Positions 23,304-32,447 of a stretch of 52,458 bases of DNA are shown here, piece after piece (position 1 is the stretch's first letter; every line of letters begins with the position of its first letter). The stretch is taken from assembly GCA_024274705.1 (NCBI GenBank), contig JAJSAL010000005.1, positions 1 to 52,458 of the forward strand. The letters run 5' to 3'. This DNA is from Spirochaetota bacterium (lineage in GTDB: Bacteria; Spirochaetota; Spirochaetia; SPDA01; JAJSAL01). The notes beneath the pieces are model-generated. The model was not told the origin of the DNA. It did not search any database and was given only the letters and a program-made list of their open reading frames with translations. The translations under genes were made by a program, and so were the position numbers.

Positions 23304-24701
23304 ATGAAAACCAAACGCTTTCTGGTAGTTGTGCTTGCTGTTCTTTTCCTGTTTACCGGCTTATCCTCTGCTATTGCGGGAGGAAAACAGGAAAAGGAAA
23401 CCGAAACGTCCCCTGCCAAACAGGAAAAGGTCAAAATAACCATATGGTGCATGGCTTTTGATCCCCATGTGAACGGCTTTACCAACGTAATCGAAGAATT
23501 CAACAGCCGTCAGATTGATATCGAAGTTATCCTGGAACCGCAGCCGGGACAGGCTGAAATGGTATCGAAAATGCGGTCTGCTTTGAGTGCGAAAAAAGGT
23601 GCCCAGGCATTTACAACACCCGGTACGACGATTACCGAATGGGTGGTACCCGGGAACCTGCTTCCACTATCGCCGGATGTAGTAACAACAGAGCAGGTGA
23701 AGAGGGATTTTCTCCCTGAGAACTACATTCAGTGTCATATCGACGAGAAGATATGGGCCATCGGTATACCTGATCCCCCAGGTGATGCAGGGCTTATCGT
23801 TAACGTAGACCACTTGAAGGAAGCAGGACTCCCGGTACTCGAAGAGTTCGAGAGTGTCGACCAGCTTCTGGAATATGCAAAAAAACTGGTGAAATATGAC
23901 GGCGACCGGATTATCAGAGGAGGACTCTCCTTCCAGGAATCAAATGATCCCATGTTTTTCTACAGTTATATTGCGGATATCGGCGGCGAATTCTGGGACA
24001 ATGATGCTCAGAAATTCACACTCCAGACAAAAGAGGCAAGACAGGTACTGCAGTTTTTCCACGATCTGTTCTACAAGTATAATCTGGACAGCGTGGAACT
24101 CCCTGATACGCTGAGCGCCTTGAGTCAGAACCTCACTTCCATGGGTTTTATGTGGCCCGAGTTCCTTCCCTTCGCAGAGTCCCTCTACCCGGACCTGGAT
24201 TTCGGGTTCATCATGAAACCGTCCCTGAGCGGGAAAAAACCTCCCATCAATCATACCGATACCTGGAATGTGGTTGTACCCAGTTACGTCTCGGGTAAAG
24301 AAAAGGATGCGACCTTCGAGTTTCTCCGGTTTCTCATTTCCGAGGAAGGCCAGCTCCTCTTCCTGGACGCCAACCCCGGCCTTTCACCCCTTAAAAGCCT
24401 TTCCTTTAACCATGATTACTATAAAACAGGTAAGGGAGCATACTTAGCGCCGGTTATCGAAGCCATGAAAGCAGGCCGGTACCGATACTGGGGTCCGTTC
24501 ATCGATGCCGATGTAATGCTCTATGATATACTATGGCCGAATATCGATGCATATCTGCACAACGATATTTCGCTGGATGAGGCACTCAGAAAGATGGAAA
24601 CCGAACTGAACGTGCAGGATGCCAGGACAAGGGCTAAATACCCCAATGCGCCGAAGACCGTGATCTATTATGACAGCCTCCCTCCCGGGCTGGAACTCTG
24701 A
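23304..24701 (+). CDS. ABC sugar transporter solute-binding protein
   Basis: A 465-residue periplasmic binding protein of the family-1 carbohydrate type. Residues 1-26 are a signal peptide (basic start, long hydrophobic core, S-A-I-A before G-G-K-Q-E-K). The mature part has I-T-I-W near the start, the F-N-S-R-Q-I-D-I-E-V segment and a W-N-V-V-V-P-S block with F-L-R-F-L-I-S-E-E-G-Q near residue 345. AAAAGGAGAG precedes the ATG. There is no Cys at the cleavage site, so a free periplasmic protein is expected. It is the first gene of the plus-strand operon. Confidence 0.92.
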   Translation: MKTKRFLVVVLAVLFLFTGLSSAIAGGKQEKETETSPAKQEKVKITIWCMAFDPHVNGFTNVIEEFNSRQIDIEVILEPQPGQAEMVSKMRSALSAKKGAQAFTTPGTTITEWVVPGNLLPLSPDVVTTEQVKRDFLPENYIQCHIDEKIWAIGIPDPPGDAGLIVNVDHLKEAGLPVLEEFESVDQLLEYAKKLVKYDGDRIIRGGLSFQESNDPMFFYSYIADIGGEFWDNDAQKFTLQTKEARQVLQFFHDLFYKYNLDSVELPDTLSALSQNLTSMGFMWPEFLPFAESLYPDLDFGFIMKPSLSGKKPPINHTDTWNVVVPSYVSGKEKDATFEFLRFLISEEGQLLFLDANPGLSPLKSLSFNHDYYKTGKGAYLAPVIEAMKAGRYRYWGPFIDADVMLYDILWPNIDAYLHNDISLDEALRKMETELNVQDARTRAKYPNAPKTVIYYDSLPPGLEL

Positions 24702-24720
24702 AAAAACGTTGTAAAAATGG

Positions 24721-24750
24721 TTCCGGGACCCCCGTAAGGGGGTCCCGGAA
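24721..24750 (+). terminator. 13-bp perfect hairpin with GTAA loop after the binding protein gene
   Basis: A 13-base arm (24721-24733) pairs perfectly with 24738-24750 around GTAA, a stable GNRA-class tetraloop. No T-run follows, so mRNA stabilisation or partial termination between binding protein and permeases is more likely than full termination. Confidence 0.8.
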
Positions 24751-24795
24751 TCCCGGGTGTATACAGGAACGACAAATAAGGAGAGCCTTCCATTC

Positions 24796-25713
24796 ATGAC
24801 AGAGAGTAAGTTTGTTAAGAACAAGTACCTTTTTCCCATCGTCGTCCTTGCCCCTGTACTTGTTTGGTATGTTCTCTTTATGTACTATCCGGTTATCTAT
24901 TCGATTTTCGCGTCTTTTCACCTGTGGGTCGCTGAAAATCCGAAAGAGAGTACATTTGTCGGTTTGAGGAATTATGTGGAGCTTTTTACAACCGACCCCC
25001 GTTTTAAGAGAGCTCTCGCCAATACCTTTCTCTATGTAACCCTCAAGGTGGCGATTGTCGTGCCCTTTGGTCTTGTTTTTGCTCTCTGCCTGGAATACCT
25101 GAAAAAGGGGCACAAGTTTTATATCTTCTTTGTTTTCCTTCCTGCCCTCTGTTCGGCAACGGCGATCGGCATCCTGTTTACGTATTTCTATCAGCCCAGT
25201 TTCGGGCTCTTCAACGAAATTCTGTCCAAACTGGGACTGCAGCGGCAGCCTTTCCTGAGCAGTTCAAAACAGGCGATTTTCTGCGTCATTGTGACAGACA
25301 GCTGGGGATACATTGGATTCACGACCCTTATCTTTTTTGCGGGAATAATGAGCCTTCCGAGCCAGTTTGTAGAAGCCGCCCGGGTGGATGGCGCCGGGGC
25401 ACTGAGGACGTTCTTCTCGATCAAGCTTCCCCTTCTCGGGCACACCCTTGTTTTTATCACCATCTATACCATGATAAATGCATTTCAGTTCTTCGACTTC
25501 ATCTTCGTGATGACCTCCTCCGGTGGAGGGACCGGCGGGGCTTCCGGCGGTCCGGGGTATTCCAGCTATGTCTTAAGTCTCCTTGTTTATAATGAAGGAA
25601 TGTTGAGAATGCACATCGACAAGGCAACTGCAACTGCCACGGTCATGCTTGTAATTGTAATGATACTGACATTGCTGCAATTCAAGGTGTTGAGACCGAA
25701 ATGGGAGTATTGA
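24796..25713 (+). CDS. ABC sugar transporter permease (MalF/UgpA type)
   Basis: A permease of about 305 residues with six hydrophobic segments. The EAA loop E-A-A-R-V-D-G-A near residue 207 is the contact site for the ATPase. ATG 24796 has AAGGAG 12 bases upstream; an in-frame GTG at 24757 inside the sequence after the hairpin is a less likely start. A glycine/serine-rich stretch (S-S-G-G-G-T-G-G) lies in the last third, in a loop. It pairs with the next permease. No ATPase gene follows in this operon. Confidence 0.92.
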   Translation: MTESKFVKNKYLFPIVVLAPVLVWYVLFMYYPVIYSIFASFHLWVAENPKESTFVGLRNYVELFTTDPRFKRALANTFLYVTLKVAIVVPFGLVFALCLEYLKKGHKFYIFFVFLPALCSATAIGILFTYFYQPSFGLFNEILSKLGLQRQPFLSSSKQAIFCVIVTDSWGYIGFTTLIFFAGIMSLPSQFVEAARVDGAGALRTFFSIKLPLLGHTLVFITIYTMINAFQFFDFIFVMTSSGGGTGGASGGPGYSSYVLSLLVYNEGMLRMHIDKATATATVMLVIVMILTLLQFKVLRPKWEY

Positions 25714-25714
25714 A

Positions 25715-26569
25715 ATGGTACTGAATTATGTACGGCTTTCGCGGCGGAAACGGGAAATCATCGGTCATGGCATTATGCACATTGTCCTCTTGCTCATCTC
25801 TCTTGTTTTTATCATTCCCTTTCTGTGGATGATGCTTTCGTCATTTAAACCGGCCCTGGAAATTATCAAGATGCCTCCCACCTTTTTTCCGGAGAAATTC
25901 ACCTTTGCAAATTATACAACGATTTTTGAGCGCCTCCATTTCTGGCGGTTTTTCGTAAACAGTATCATAGTTTCCACGAGCATCACGGTAATCGCTATAT
26001 TTACCAGCAGCCTTTCCGGATTTGTGTTTACTAAATTCAAGTTTCCGGGAAGAGAGCTGATTTTCATAATCTGTCTGTCGGGCCTCATGATCCCCTTCGC
26101 GATTCTTGTTCTGCCGATGTACCTGTTCATTTCAAAAATCGGCTTACAGAACAGTTATCTCGGGCTGATTCTTCCGCTCTGTATCAGTCCTTTCGGAATC
26201 TTCATGATGCGCCAGTTTATGGAGGGAATCCCTTTTGATTTGATCGAGGCGGCCCGTATCGACGGTGCTTCTAATATGTGGATTTATGCTAAGATTATGG
26301 TTCCCCTGTCCGGAGCAGGGATGGGAGGGGTGGGGGTTTTTACTTTTCTGTGGACCTGGAATCAACTATGGTGGCCCCTCATGGTCATATCCAATCAGGA
26401 AATGCAGACGCTTCCCCTGGCCATCGCCGCGCTTACGTTTCAACACGCAAAACGGTATGACATGATTGTTACCGGGGCAGCTCTTGCCGTAATCCCTGTG
26501 ATGATCGTGTTCGCCTTTGCCCAGCGGAGCCTGATAAAAGGGATGACTCTGACAGGTCTGAAAATGTAA
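25715..26569 (+). CDS. ABC sugar transporter permease (MalG/UgpE type)
   Basis: A 284-residue permease with six hydrophobic segments and the EAA loop E-A-A-R-I-D-G-A near residue 184. The N-terminal L-W-M-M-L-S-S-F-K and the C-terminal R-S-L-I-K-G-M-T are typical of the second permease in sugar importers. It follows the first permease after one base. With the binding protein it makes an importer that lacks its own nucleotide-binding subunit here. Confidence 0.93.
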   Translation: MVLNYVRLSRRKREIIGHGIMHIVLLLISLVFIIPFLWMMLSSFKPALEIIKMPPTFFPEKFTFANYTTIFERLHFWRFFVNSIIVSTSITVIAIFTSSLSGFVFTKFKFPGRELIFIICLSGLMIPFAILVLPMYLFISKIGLQNSYLGLILPLCISPFGIFMMRQFMEGIPFDLIEAARIDGASNMWIYAKIMVPLSGAGMGGVGVFTFLWTWNQLWWPLMVISNQEMQTLPLAIAALTFQHAKRYDMIVTGAALAVIPVMIVFAFAQRSLIKGMTLTGLKM

Positions 26570-26603
26570 TAATTGATCACAGGAAAATAACAGGAGGAAG
26601 GGT

Positions 26604-27356
26604 ATGAAGGGACGTTTCAGATTCATGTATACCGCCGTAATAGGAGTTCTTTTTATGACGGTCTTCTGTGCCGGTGGCGCTGCACAGCAGGCCGAAGTAG
26701 TCGAAACTATTACCAACCTGGATCTTAAGATGGACGGAGTCGCCTGGGACGGTAAGAATATCTGGGTGATTACCTACCAGAGCAGTCCCCTGGAATGGAA
26801 GATCGTTAAACTGGATCACGATGGGAGTATACTTTCATCGTTCCCGGTTCCCGTGACAAGCCTGGATGATATTCATAACTTCGGTATGACCAATATCACA
26901 TCGGACGGGAAGACAATCTGGGCAAACCTCTGGAATGAAGGGATGATCTACCAGTTTACAAAGAAAGGAAAGATAAAAAAGATTTTCGGCGTACCAAGCG
27001 TGAACCAGCTTATCCCTGTCGGGATAACCCTGGTGGATAAGTATATCTATGTCCTTCACTGGAGCGACAAGCACCTGTACAAGCTGGATACAAAGGGTAA
27101 CGAACTGGGTAAAATATCTCTTCGGAAAATCACACCGCCGCCGGATATGGGCCTCACCTGGGACGGAGAGAATTTCTGGGCTGCTTCGAAAGGGGCAAAC
27201 AGGATCATGCGGATAACGCCGGAAGGTGAACTGACAGGATTCATAAAGGGGCCTAAAAAGGGAGGTGGAATCAGGGATATTGAATGGGACGGCGAACACA
27301 TGCTTCTTGTGTATCAGCAGGACAACACTATTTATAAACTAAAGATCAGTGATTAA
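26604..27356 (+). CDS. Exported beta-propeller protein
   Basis: A 250-residue protein with a strong AGGAGG site. Residues 1-25 are a signal peptide; the F-C-A-G-G sequence could be read as a weak lipobox. The mature part has repeated W-D-G-K-N-I-W / S-D-G-K-T-I-W / W-D-G-E-N-F-W / W-D-G-E-H-M units, one per blade, about 40-50 residues apart, as in NHL/SMP-30-like propellers. No catalytic residue can be assigned. It lies between the transporter and its regulator, so it may bind or pre-process the sugar in the periplasm (inference). Confidence 0.7.
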   Translation: MKGRFRFMYTAVIGVLFMTVFCAGGAAQQAEVVETITNLDLKMDGVAWDGKNIWVITYQSSPLEWKIVKLDHDGSILSSFPVPVTSLDDIHNFGMTNITSDGKTIWANLWNEGMIYQFTKKGKIKKIFGVPSVNQLIPVGITLVDKYIYVLHWSDKHLYKLDTKGNELGKISLRKITPPPDMGLTWDGENFWAASKGANRIMRITPEGELTGFIKGPKKGGGIRDIEWDGEHMLLVYQQDNTIYKLKISD

Positions 27357-27361
27357 ACAAC

Positions 27362-28396
27362 ATGATTAAACTAAAAGACGTCGCAGAAACAGCGGGAGTA
27401 TCTGAAGCAACGGCATCTCTGGTTATGAACAACCGGCCCGGTGTAAACGCGGACACACGGCAGCGTGTTTTGGAAGCATCGATGAAGTTGGGATATACCC
27501 CGAATTTCATTGCCCGGGGGTTGGCCATGCAGAAAACCCACACTATCGGGTTGGTGATTACCGATATAGAGAACCCTTTTTTCGGAACTCTTACCCGGTA
27601 CATAGACGAGTATGTACTTCGTCAGGGATGTAATCTTATCCTTTCGGTTTCTAACGACGACCTGGAGCTGGAAGAACGCATAATCAGTGATTTTATCGGG
27701 AAGAGGGTGGACGGTGTCATCATTGTACCCACCGTTATGATGCGTCATGATTTTTCATATTTCCAGCAGCTCGATACCCATAACATTCCCTACATTTTCT
27801 GCACCACCTATTATCCTGAAGTTGCGTGCGAATGTGTCATGTCCGACCTGGAGGATGGATCGTTTAAACTGGTATCGTACCTGATCGAATTAGGCCACGA
27901 AGATATCTATATCCTGGTTACATCCGAAACAGAAGTAATTCCGTCCAGGCTGCGTATTGAGGGGTACAAAAAAGCATTTGCAGCTCATAACCTGGAATTC
28001 AGGGAAGAGAGGATTGTTACGTGCAGGAAACCTGACTTTGCATGCGGCTATTCACTGACAAAAAATATAGTGGCGGAGAAAAACGTTGATGCCGTCATTG
28101 CTGTGAATGATGTAATGGCCCTGGGGGCTAAAAGAGCGATAAAAGACCTGGGGTACAAAGTCCCGGAGGACGTATCTATCGCCGGGTATGATGACGTGAT
28201 TTTTTCTTCAATTTCAGAAATTCCCCTCACAACGGTAAGGCAGAGTTTACAGAAGATAAGCGAAGAAACGGTACAGATCCTGTTCGAAAAGATAAGCGGA
28301 AAAGAACCTCGCCAGAAGATGATCCACATACCAACAGAACTCATTGTGCGTAAGTCGACGGGATCATGCAGGAGAAAGAGACATGAAACGATCTGA
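27362..28396 (+). CDS. LacI-family transcriptional regulator
   Basis: A 344-residue LacI regulator. The N-terminal helix-turn-helix is L-K-D-V-A-E-T-A-G-V-S-E-A-T-A-S-L-V-M-N; the recognition helix has A-S-L-V-M where most members have V-S-R-V-L. The hinge is N-F-I-A-R-G-L-A. The periplasmic-binding-like effector domain follows, with I-A-G-Y-D-D near residue 276. It is encoded at the end of the transporter genes and presumably binds the 28-bp palindrome upstream of the operon and the similar site before the aldolase (inference). The next gene overlaps its end by 14 bases. Confidence 0.93.
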   Translation: MIKLKDVAETAGVSEATASLVMNNRPGVNADTRQRVLEASMKLGYTPNFIARGLAMQKTHTIGLVITDIENPFFGTLTRYIDEYVLRQGCNLILSVSNDDLELEERIISDFIGKRVDGVIIVPTVMMRHDFSYFQQLDTHNIPYIFCTTYYPEVACECVMSDLEDGSFKLVSYLIELGHEDIYILVTSETEVIPSRLRIEGYKKAFAAHNLEFREERIVTCRKPDFACGYSLTKNIVAEKNVDAVIAVNDVMALGAKRAIKDLGYKVPEDVSIAGYDDVIFSSISEIPLTTVRQSLQKISEETVQILFEKISGKEPRQKMIHIPTELIVRKSTGSCRRKRHETI

Positions 28397-29096
28397 GATC
28401 AACACCCTTATGCGGAACGGTCTTTCCTTTCTTAAGCAGATGCATTTTCTCCTTCCTCCATTTGCGACATGGACACCGGAAGAATGGAAAACAAAGGGTC
28501 CGGAATGTTTCGAAATTATCGATGCCCAGCTGGGATGGGATATTACCGATTTTGGGAAGGGTGATTATTACAGATGCGGGCTCTTCATGTTCACCATCAG
28601 GAACGGGACGATGAAGGAATTGGAAAAGAAACAAGGGAAAGTGTATGCGGAGAAGATTCTCATCGTGGAAGAGGCTCAGGTCACGCCAACCCATTTTCAC
28701 TATCAGAAAATGGAAGACATCATCAACAGGGGGGGCGGCAACCTGGTTATCCAGCTCTGGAATTCCGATGAAGAGGAAGGATTATCCAGGGACGATGTAT
28801 TCATAAGGCTGGACGGTGTAAAAACCCGTGTTCCTGCCGGGGGGATAGTCACTCTGAAGCCGGGTGAATCGATCTGCCTGCCTCAAAAACTCTACCACAA
28901 GTTCTGGGGAGAAGAAGGAAAGGAAACTGTTCTCGTTGGTGAGGTGAGCCGGGTAAATGATGATTTCGTAGACAACCGCTTTTTTGATCCTATGGGCAGG
29001 TTTCCGGAAATCGATGAGGATGAGGTACCCCTTCATTTACTCTACACGGATTATAAAACGTATTACACTTATTATGATCGTAGTGCAAGGAGCTGA
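28383..29096 (+). CDS. D-lyxose/D-mannose isomerase (cupin type)
   Basis: A 237-residue cupin of the D-lyxose ketol-isomerase family. The N-terminal M-K-R-S-E-I-N and L-G-W-D-I-T-D-F-G-x-G-D blocks are diagnostic. The metal ligands are H104 and H106 in T-H-F-H, E111 in K-M-E-D-I, and a later His in L-Y-H-K-F-W-G-E-E. The start at 28383 has AGGAGA upstream and overlaps the LacI gene; a longer in-frame start is not supported. It probably converts D-lyxose to D-xylulose (or D-mannose to D-fructose), feeding the xylulokinase-like enzyme on the other strand (inference). Confidence 0.9.
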   Translation: MKRSEINTLMRNGLSFLKQMHFLLPPFATWTPEEWKTKGPECFEIIDAQLGWDITDFGKGDYYRCGLFMFTIRNGTMKELEKKQGKVYAEKILIVEEAQVTPTHFHYQKMEDIINRGGGNLVIQLWNSDEEEGLSRDDVFIRLDGVKTRVPAGGIVTLKPGESICLPQKLYHKFWGEEGKETVLVGEVSRVNDDFVDNRFFDPMGRFPEIDEDEVPLHLLYTDYKTYYTYYDRSARS

Positions 29097-29098
29097 AT

Positions 29099-30193
29099 AT
29101 GACTCACAAGGAAAGAATGCTGAGTGTTCTGTATGAGAAGGAGATCCCGGACAAAGTACCCCATGGGGATGTAACGGTCGATCCGAAGATCGCGGAAGGC
29201 ATTTTCGGTGACCGAATCCCCGAAGAGAAAGGAAATTTTCTCGTATACTGGATGACTGAATCATTTTCCGACAGGTTCTTCGAACGCCACAGTAAGCTGC
29301 GGGAATTCCTGGGGTTCGATTTTGCCCATGTATTCCCGAGGGAACCTCTTACCCGGATGGGGGAAACTGATGAAGGGTACCCGATTATCAAGGATGTATG
29401 GGGCGGGAAAGTGATAGCCGCGCCTCACTCCACGGAAGAGCTTGAACCTCCTGTCGCGGACATTACAAGAGCCGAAGAGTACCAATTCCCTTCGGTAGAT
29501 GATTTTTCTTTTGATAACCTGGAGCGGTGGGTCAATGAAACAGATCTTTTTACTGTGTGCCAGTTGGACACCGGGTTTTTCAAGATCTATCTCCTGGTAG
29601 GTTTTAACGAATACATGAGTTATATCTATGATTATCCTGATAAACTGAAACTGCTCATGGACCGGCTGGCGGACCTTCAGATCGACATTGCGAAAGAAGC
29701 GGTTAAAAGGGGTGCAGACTGCATCTGGCTGGCTAATGATTTCGCGTTCAACCAGGGCCCCTTTATTTCACCGGAAATTCTTTGGGAGTTCGACTTTCAG
29801 TATGAGAAACGAATCGTGGATGAAGTACACAAGCTGGGTGTGCCGGTGGTGCTCCACACCTGTGGAAATCAGACCTTGACCCTGGATATGATTGCTGATC
29901 TCGGTGTTGATGCGCTCCATGCGATGCAGCCGTCTGCCGGGAACGATATCCGGGAAATCAAGAAGCGGTATGGAAAAAAGTTTTCTCTAATCGGAAATGT
30001 AGACATCAGCCGGCTGATGCCTTTCGGGACCCCCTGGGAAGTGGATCAGACGGTAAAAGCGATGATACAGGATGTCGGAAGGGGTGGGGGTTTTGTGCTG
30101 ACTACGTGTAACGGGATTATGGAAGATGTACCGGTTACGAATGCCATTACCATGCACCTGGCATGTGAAAAATACGGAAGGTATCCTCTATGA
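29099..30193 (+). CDS. UroD/MtaA-fold protein with a full His-Cys-Cys zinc-site pattern
   Basis: A 364-residue UroD/MtaA superfamily member. The putative zinc motif H-T-C-G lies near residue 259, and the third ligand is the Cys of L-T-T-C-N-G about 82 residues later, close to the spacing in the methyltransferases MtaA and MtbA (His-x-Cys then Cys). N-terminal T-H-K-E-R-M-L-S-V-L and D-K-V-P are family marks. It begins three bases after the lyxose isomerase with GGAG and overlaps the next gene by ATGA. It could bind a thiol, but no corrinoid protein is encoded nearby. Substrate unknown. Confidence 0.85.
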   Translation: MTHKERMLSVLYEKEIPDKVPHGDVTVDPKIAEGIFGDRIPEEKGNFLVYWMTESFSDRFFERHSKLREFLGFDFAHVFPREPLTRMGETDEGYPIIKDVWGGKVIAAPHSTEELEPPVADITRAEEYQFPSVDDFSFDNLERWVNETDLFTVCQLDTGFFKIYLLVGFNEYMSYIYDYPDKLKLLMDRLADLQIDIAKEAVKRGADCIWLANDFAFNQGPFISPEILWEFDFQYEKRIVDEVHKLGVPVVLHTCGNQTLTLDMIADLGVDALHAMQPSAGNDIREIKKRYGKKFSLIGNVDISRLMPFGTPWEVDQTVKAMIQDVGRGGGFVLTTCNGIMEDVPVTNAITMHLACEKYGRYPL

Positions 30194-31368
30194 ACCGGAT
30201 ACAAATCAATATTCCCTATGAAGAGCTGTTAAAGAGGAAGAAACGCTGGGACACCACCATGCAGTTCAAACAACCGGACAGAGTACCGGTGCTTCAGTAT
30301 ATCGGTTCCCGCTACTGGCTGCCGCTGATAGGGTATGAAAACGATTTCAGCCCGTACTTCAGTGATCCGAAAGTAATGCTGGAGGCACAGCTTTATGGAC
30401 AGAAATGGATACTGGAGAACATCAGGTCTGATTTTCATAATATCGTGGTCTATCCTGATTTCATGTGGGTGGAGGATGTGAGCGCCTTCGGCGGGGAAAC
30501 GTCTTTCCCGAAAAACGATTCACCCTGGGTTACACGTCCTCACATGCTGGAAAAGGATGATGATCTTGAAAAACTGAAATCCTGTGATGTTGTGCATGGC
30601 GGCTTCCATGGGAAAATGATAGACTACTACCGGCGTATGAAAGATGCCGCTGCCGGTTATCTTGTCGTGTTTTCGGATGGAATGGAGATCGCTGCCGATG
30701 ATTTCGTGTATCCCGGCGGCGCCGGGGTGATCGGTATAGCCGCTCTTGCCGGAGACCTGTGCAGCGTGGAAAAATTTTCCATGGACCTTTACGACAAGCC
30801 GGGGTGGGTAAAGGAACTGCTGGATATCATCGTCGATAAATCGATAGAGTGGATCGAGGCGGTTCTTGCTTTGGATAACGGGAAGATGGCTTTCTGCAGC
30901 GACTATTACGAAAATATCATCCATATCGGGGATGACGGAACGGCACAGATGTCACCGGACCAGTTCCGGGAATTCATGGTTCCCGCCTTTAGTAAGCTCG
31001 CCGGTTTTATTACATCCAGGAACTGCAAAGTGCAAGCCCATAACTGCGGTAAGGCAGATCATCTTCTGAAATTCTGGGCTGATGATATCGGTATAGACCG
31101 GTATCTTGGATTCAGCTACCAGACCGACAAGGAGAAACTCCGGGATATCATGGGAGGCAGAATCCAACTCTTAGGTGGTATAAATACGGCAAAACTGTAC
31201 GAGGGAACACCTGAGGATGTTCGCCGGGACTGCAGGAAAAACCTTCGGGTTTTCCAGGAGTGCTCCGGGTATGTGATGATGGACGGCCACAATATCGCCC
31301 CGGGTACGCCTGTGGAAAACATCAATGCAATGATGGAAGCAGCGGAGGAATACGGAACGTATCAGTAG
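30190..31368 (+). CDS. UroD-fold protein with His at the third-ligand position
   Basis: A 392-residue UroD superfamily member. The start overlaps the previous stop. D-R-V-P-V-L near residue 31 and G-T-P-V-E-N-I-N near the C-terminus fit the family. The H-N-C-G motif lies near residue 280. At the third-ligand position the sequence has D-G-H-N-I, so His stands where MtaA-like proteins have Cys. The two tandem copies could form a heterodimer (inference). It is the last gene of the operon and overlaps the convergent diguanylate cyclase gene by seven bases. Confidence 0.85.
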   Translation: MNRIQINIPYEELLKRKKRWDTTMQFKQPDRVPVLQYIGSRYWLPLIGYENDFSPYFSDPKVMLEAQLYGQKWILENIRSDFHNIVVYPDFMWVEDVSAFGGETSFPKNDSPWVTRPHMLEKDDDLEKLKSCDVVHGGFHGKMIDYYRRMKDAAAGYLVVFSDGMEIAADDFVYPGGAGVIGIAALAGDLCSVEKFSMDLYDKPGWVKELLDIIVDKSIEWIEAVLALDNGKMAFCSDYYENIIHIGDDGTAQMSPDQFREFMVPAFSKLAGFITSRNCKVQAHNCGKADHLLKFWADDIGIDRYLGFSYQTDKEKLRDIMGGRIQLLGGINTAKLYEGTPEDVRRDCRKNLRVFQECSGYVMMDGHNIAPGTPVENINAMMEAAEEYGTYQ

Positions 31369-32381
31369 TGGATCACCCTGTTCCGTCCTGTCCGTTTGGC
31401 CGAGTAGAGCCGGGCATCAGCAAGCGCAATGAGCTCTTCCATCCGGGTTTCCCGGGAAGGAATGATGCCGGCAATACCGAAACTGGCAGTTACCACCGTA
31501 TCTATTTTGGAAGCCTTGTGAGGGATTGCCAACCCCTGTATGGACCGGCGCAGTATTTCCGCCAGGTCGGCGGCCGCCTGAGTCTCCGTATCGGAAAATA
31601 TAACCGTGAACTCTTCTCCGCCGTACCGGGCGGCTTGATCTCCCGGCCTGCGGACGGCAGATTTAAGGATACGGGCCACCCGTTCAAGACAGGAATCGCC
31701 TTTCTGGTGACCGTAGAAGTCGTTGTAGTGTTTAAAATAGTCGATATCACAGAACACTAAAGAAAGTGGCTTGTTGAGCCTGCGCATCCGGCTGAATTCT
31801 CTGGAAAAATGTTCGTCGAATGCCCTGCGGTTGGCGATACCGGTAAGGCCGTCCTGGAATGACTGCTCTTCCAGTTTTCTGTTCGCTTTTTTCAGCTCCT
31901 CTTCGAGGTATTTACGGTCTGTAATGTCACGTGTATGGATAATTGCTCCGGTAAAGCGGCCGTCATCGCCGTACTGGGCGGTCATGTTCCGCCAGATGGG
32001 AACCGTTTTTCCGGTTTTCATAATGATCTCCGATTCCACTTCGATACTTCCGATCCCCTTCAGTGCCGGTAGTTTCAGGTCGAAAAAGGTGCGGGATTGA
32101 GGCGAAAGAAAGTCAGTCACTTTTTTACCCAGGCATTCGGATCTTTCCCGGCCGAGGAGTTCGCATTCTTTTCTATTGCAGTCCAGGATAGTCCCTTCCT
32201 GGTCTATGAGGATGATGCCGTCCGGTGCATTTTCGAAGAGTGACCGGTATTTCTTTTCCTTTACTCCCATTTCGAGCGCCTGGATTTTAGCTCTGGTAAT
32301 TTCTTCACAGAGCTTCCCGGTTTTTTTCCGGACCATTTTTTCGAGCATATCCAGGGTGTGCTTGTTTTTGATGACCATCAT
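31362..32381 (-). CDS. PAS-GGDEF diguanylate cyclase
   Basis: A 339-residue cytoplasmic sensor enzyme that makes cyclic di-GMP. Residues 1-43 are helical and charged, residues 44-155 are a PAS domain (Y-R-S-L-F-E-N-A-P-D-G-I; ends R-D-I-T-D-R-K), then a short coiled linker, and the GGDEF domain starts near D-G-L-T-G-I-A-N-R-R. The active site is G-G-E-E-F at 254-258, and R-P-G-D at 245-248 is an intact product-inhibition I-site at the standard five-residue spacing. It is divergent from the LuxR gene with about 66 bases between. Confidence 0.92.
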   Translation of the reverse strand: MMVIKNKHTLDMLEKMVRKKTGKLCEEITRAKIQALEMGVKEKKYRSLFENAPDGIILIDQEGTILDCNRKECELLGRERSECLGKKVTDFLSPQSRTFFDLKLPALKGIGSIEVESEIIMKTGKTVPIWRNMTAQYGDDGRFTGAIIHTRDITDRKYLEEELKKANRKLEEQSFQDGLTGIANRRAFDEHFSREFSRMRRLNKPLSLVFCDIDYFKHYNDFYGHQKGDSCLERVARILKSAVRRPGDQAARYGGEEFTVIFSDTETQAAADLAEILRRSIQGLAIPHKASKIDTVVTASFGIAGIIPSRETRMEELIALADARLYSAKRTGRNRVIHY

Positions 32382-32447
32382 TTAGATATTACAACCTTTA
32401 TCAACAATTATTACTGTGGTAAACTCCTGGTTACTACGAATGCCACT

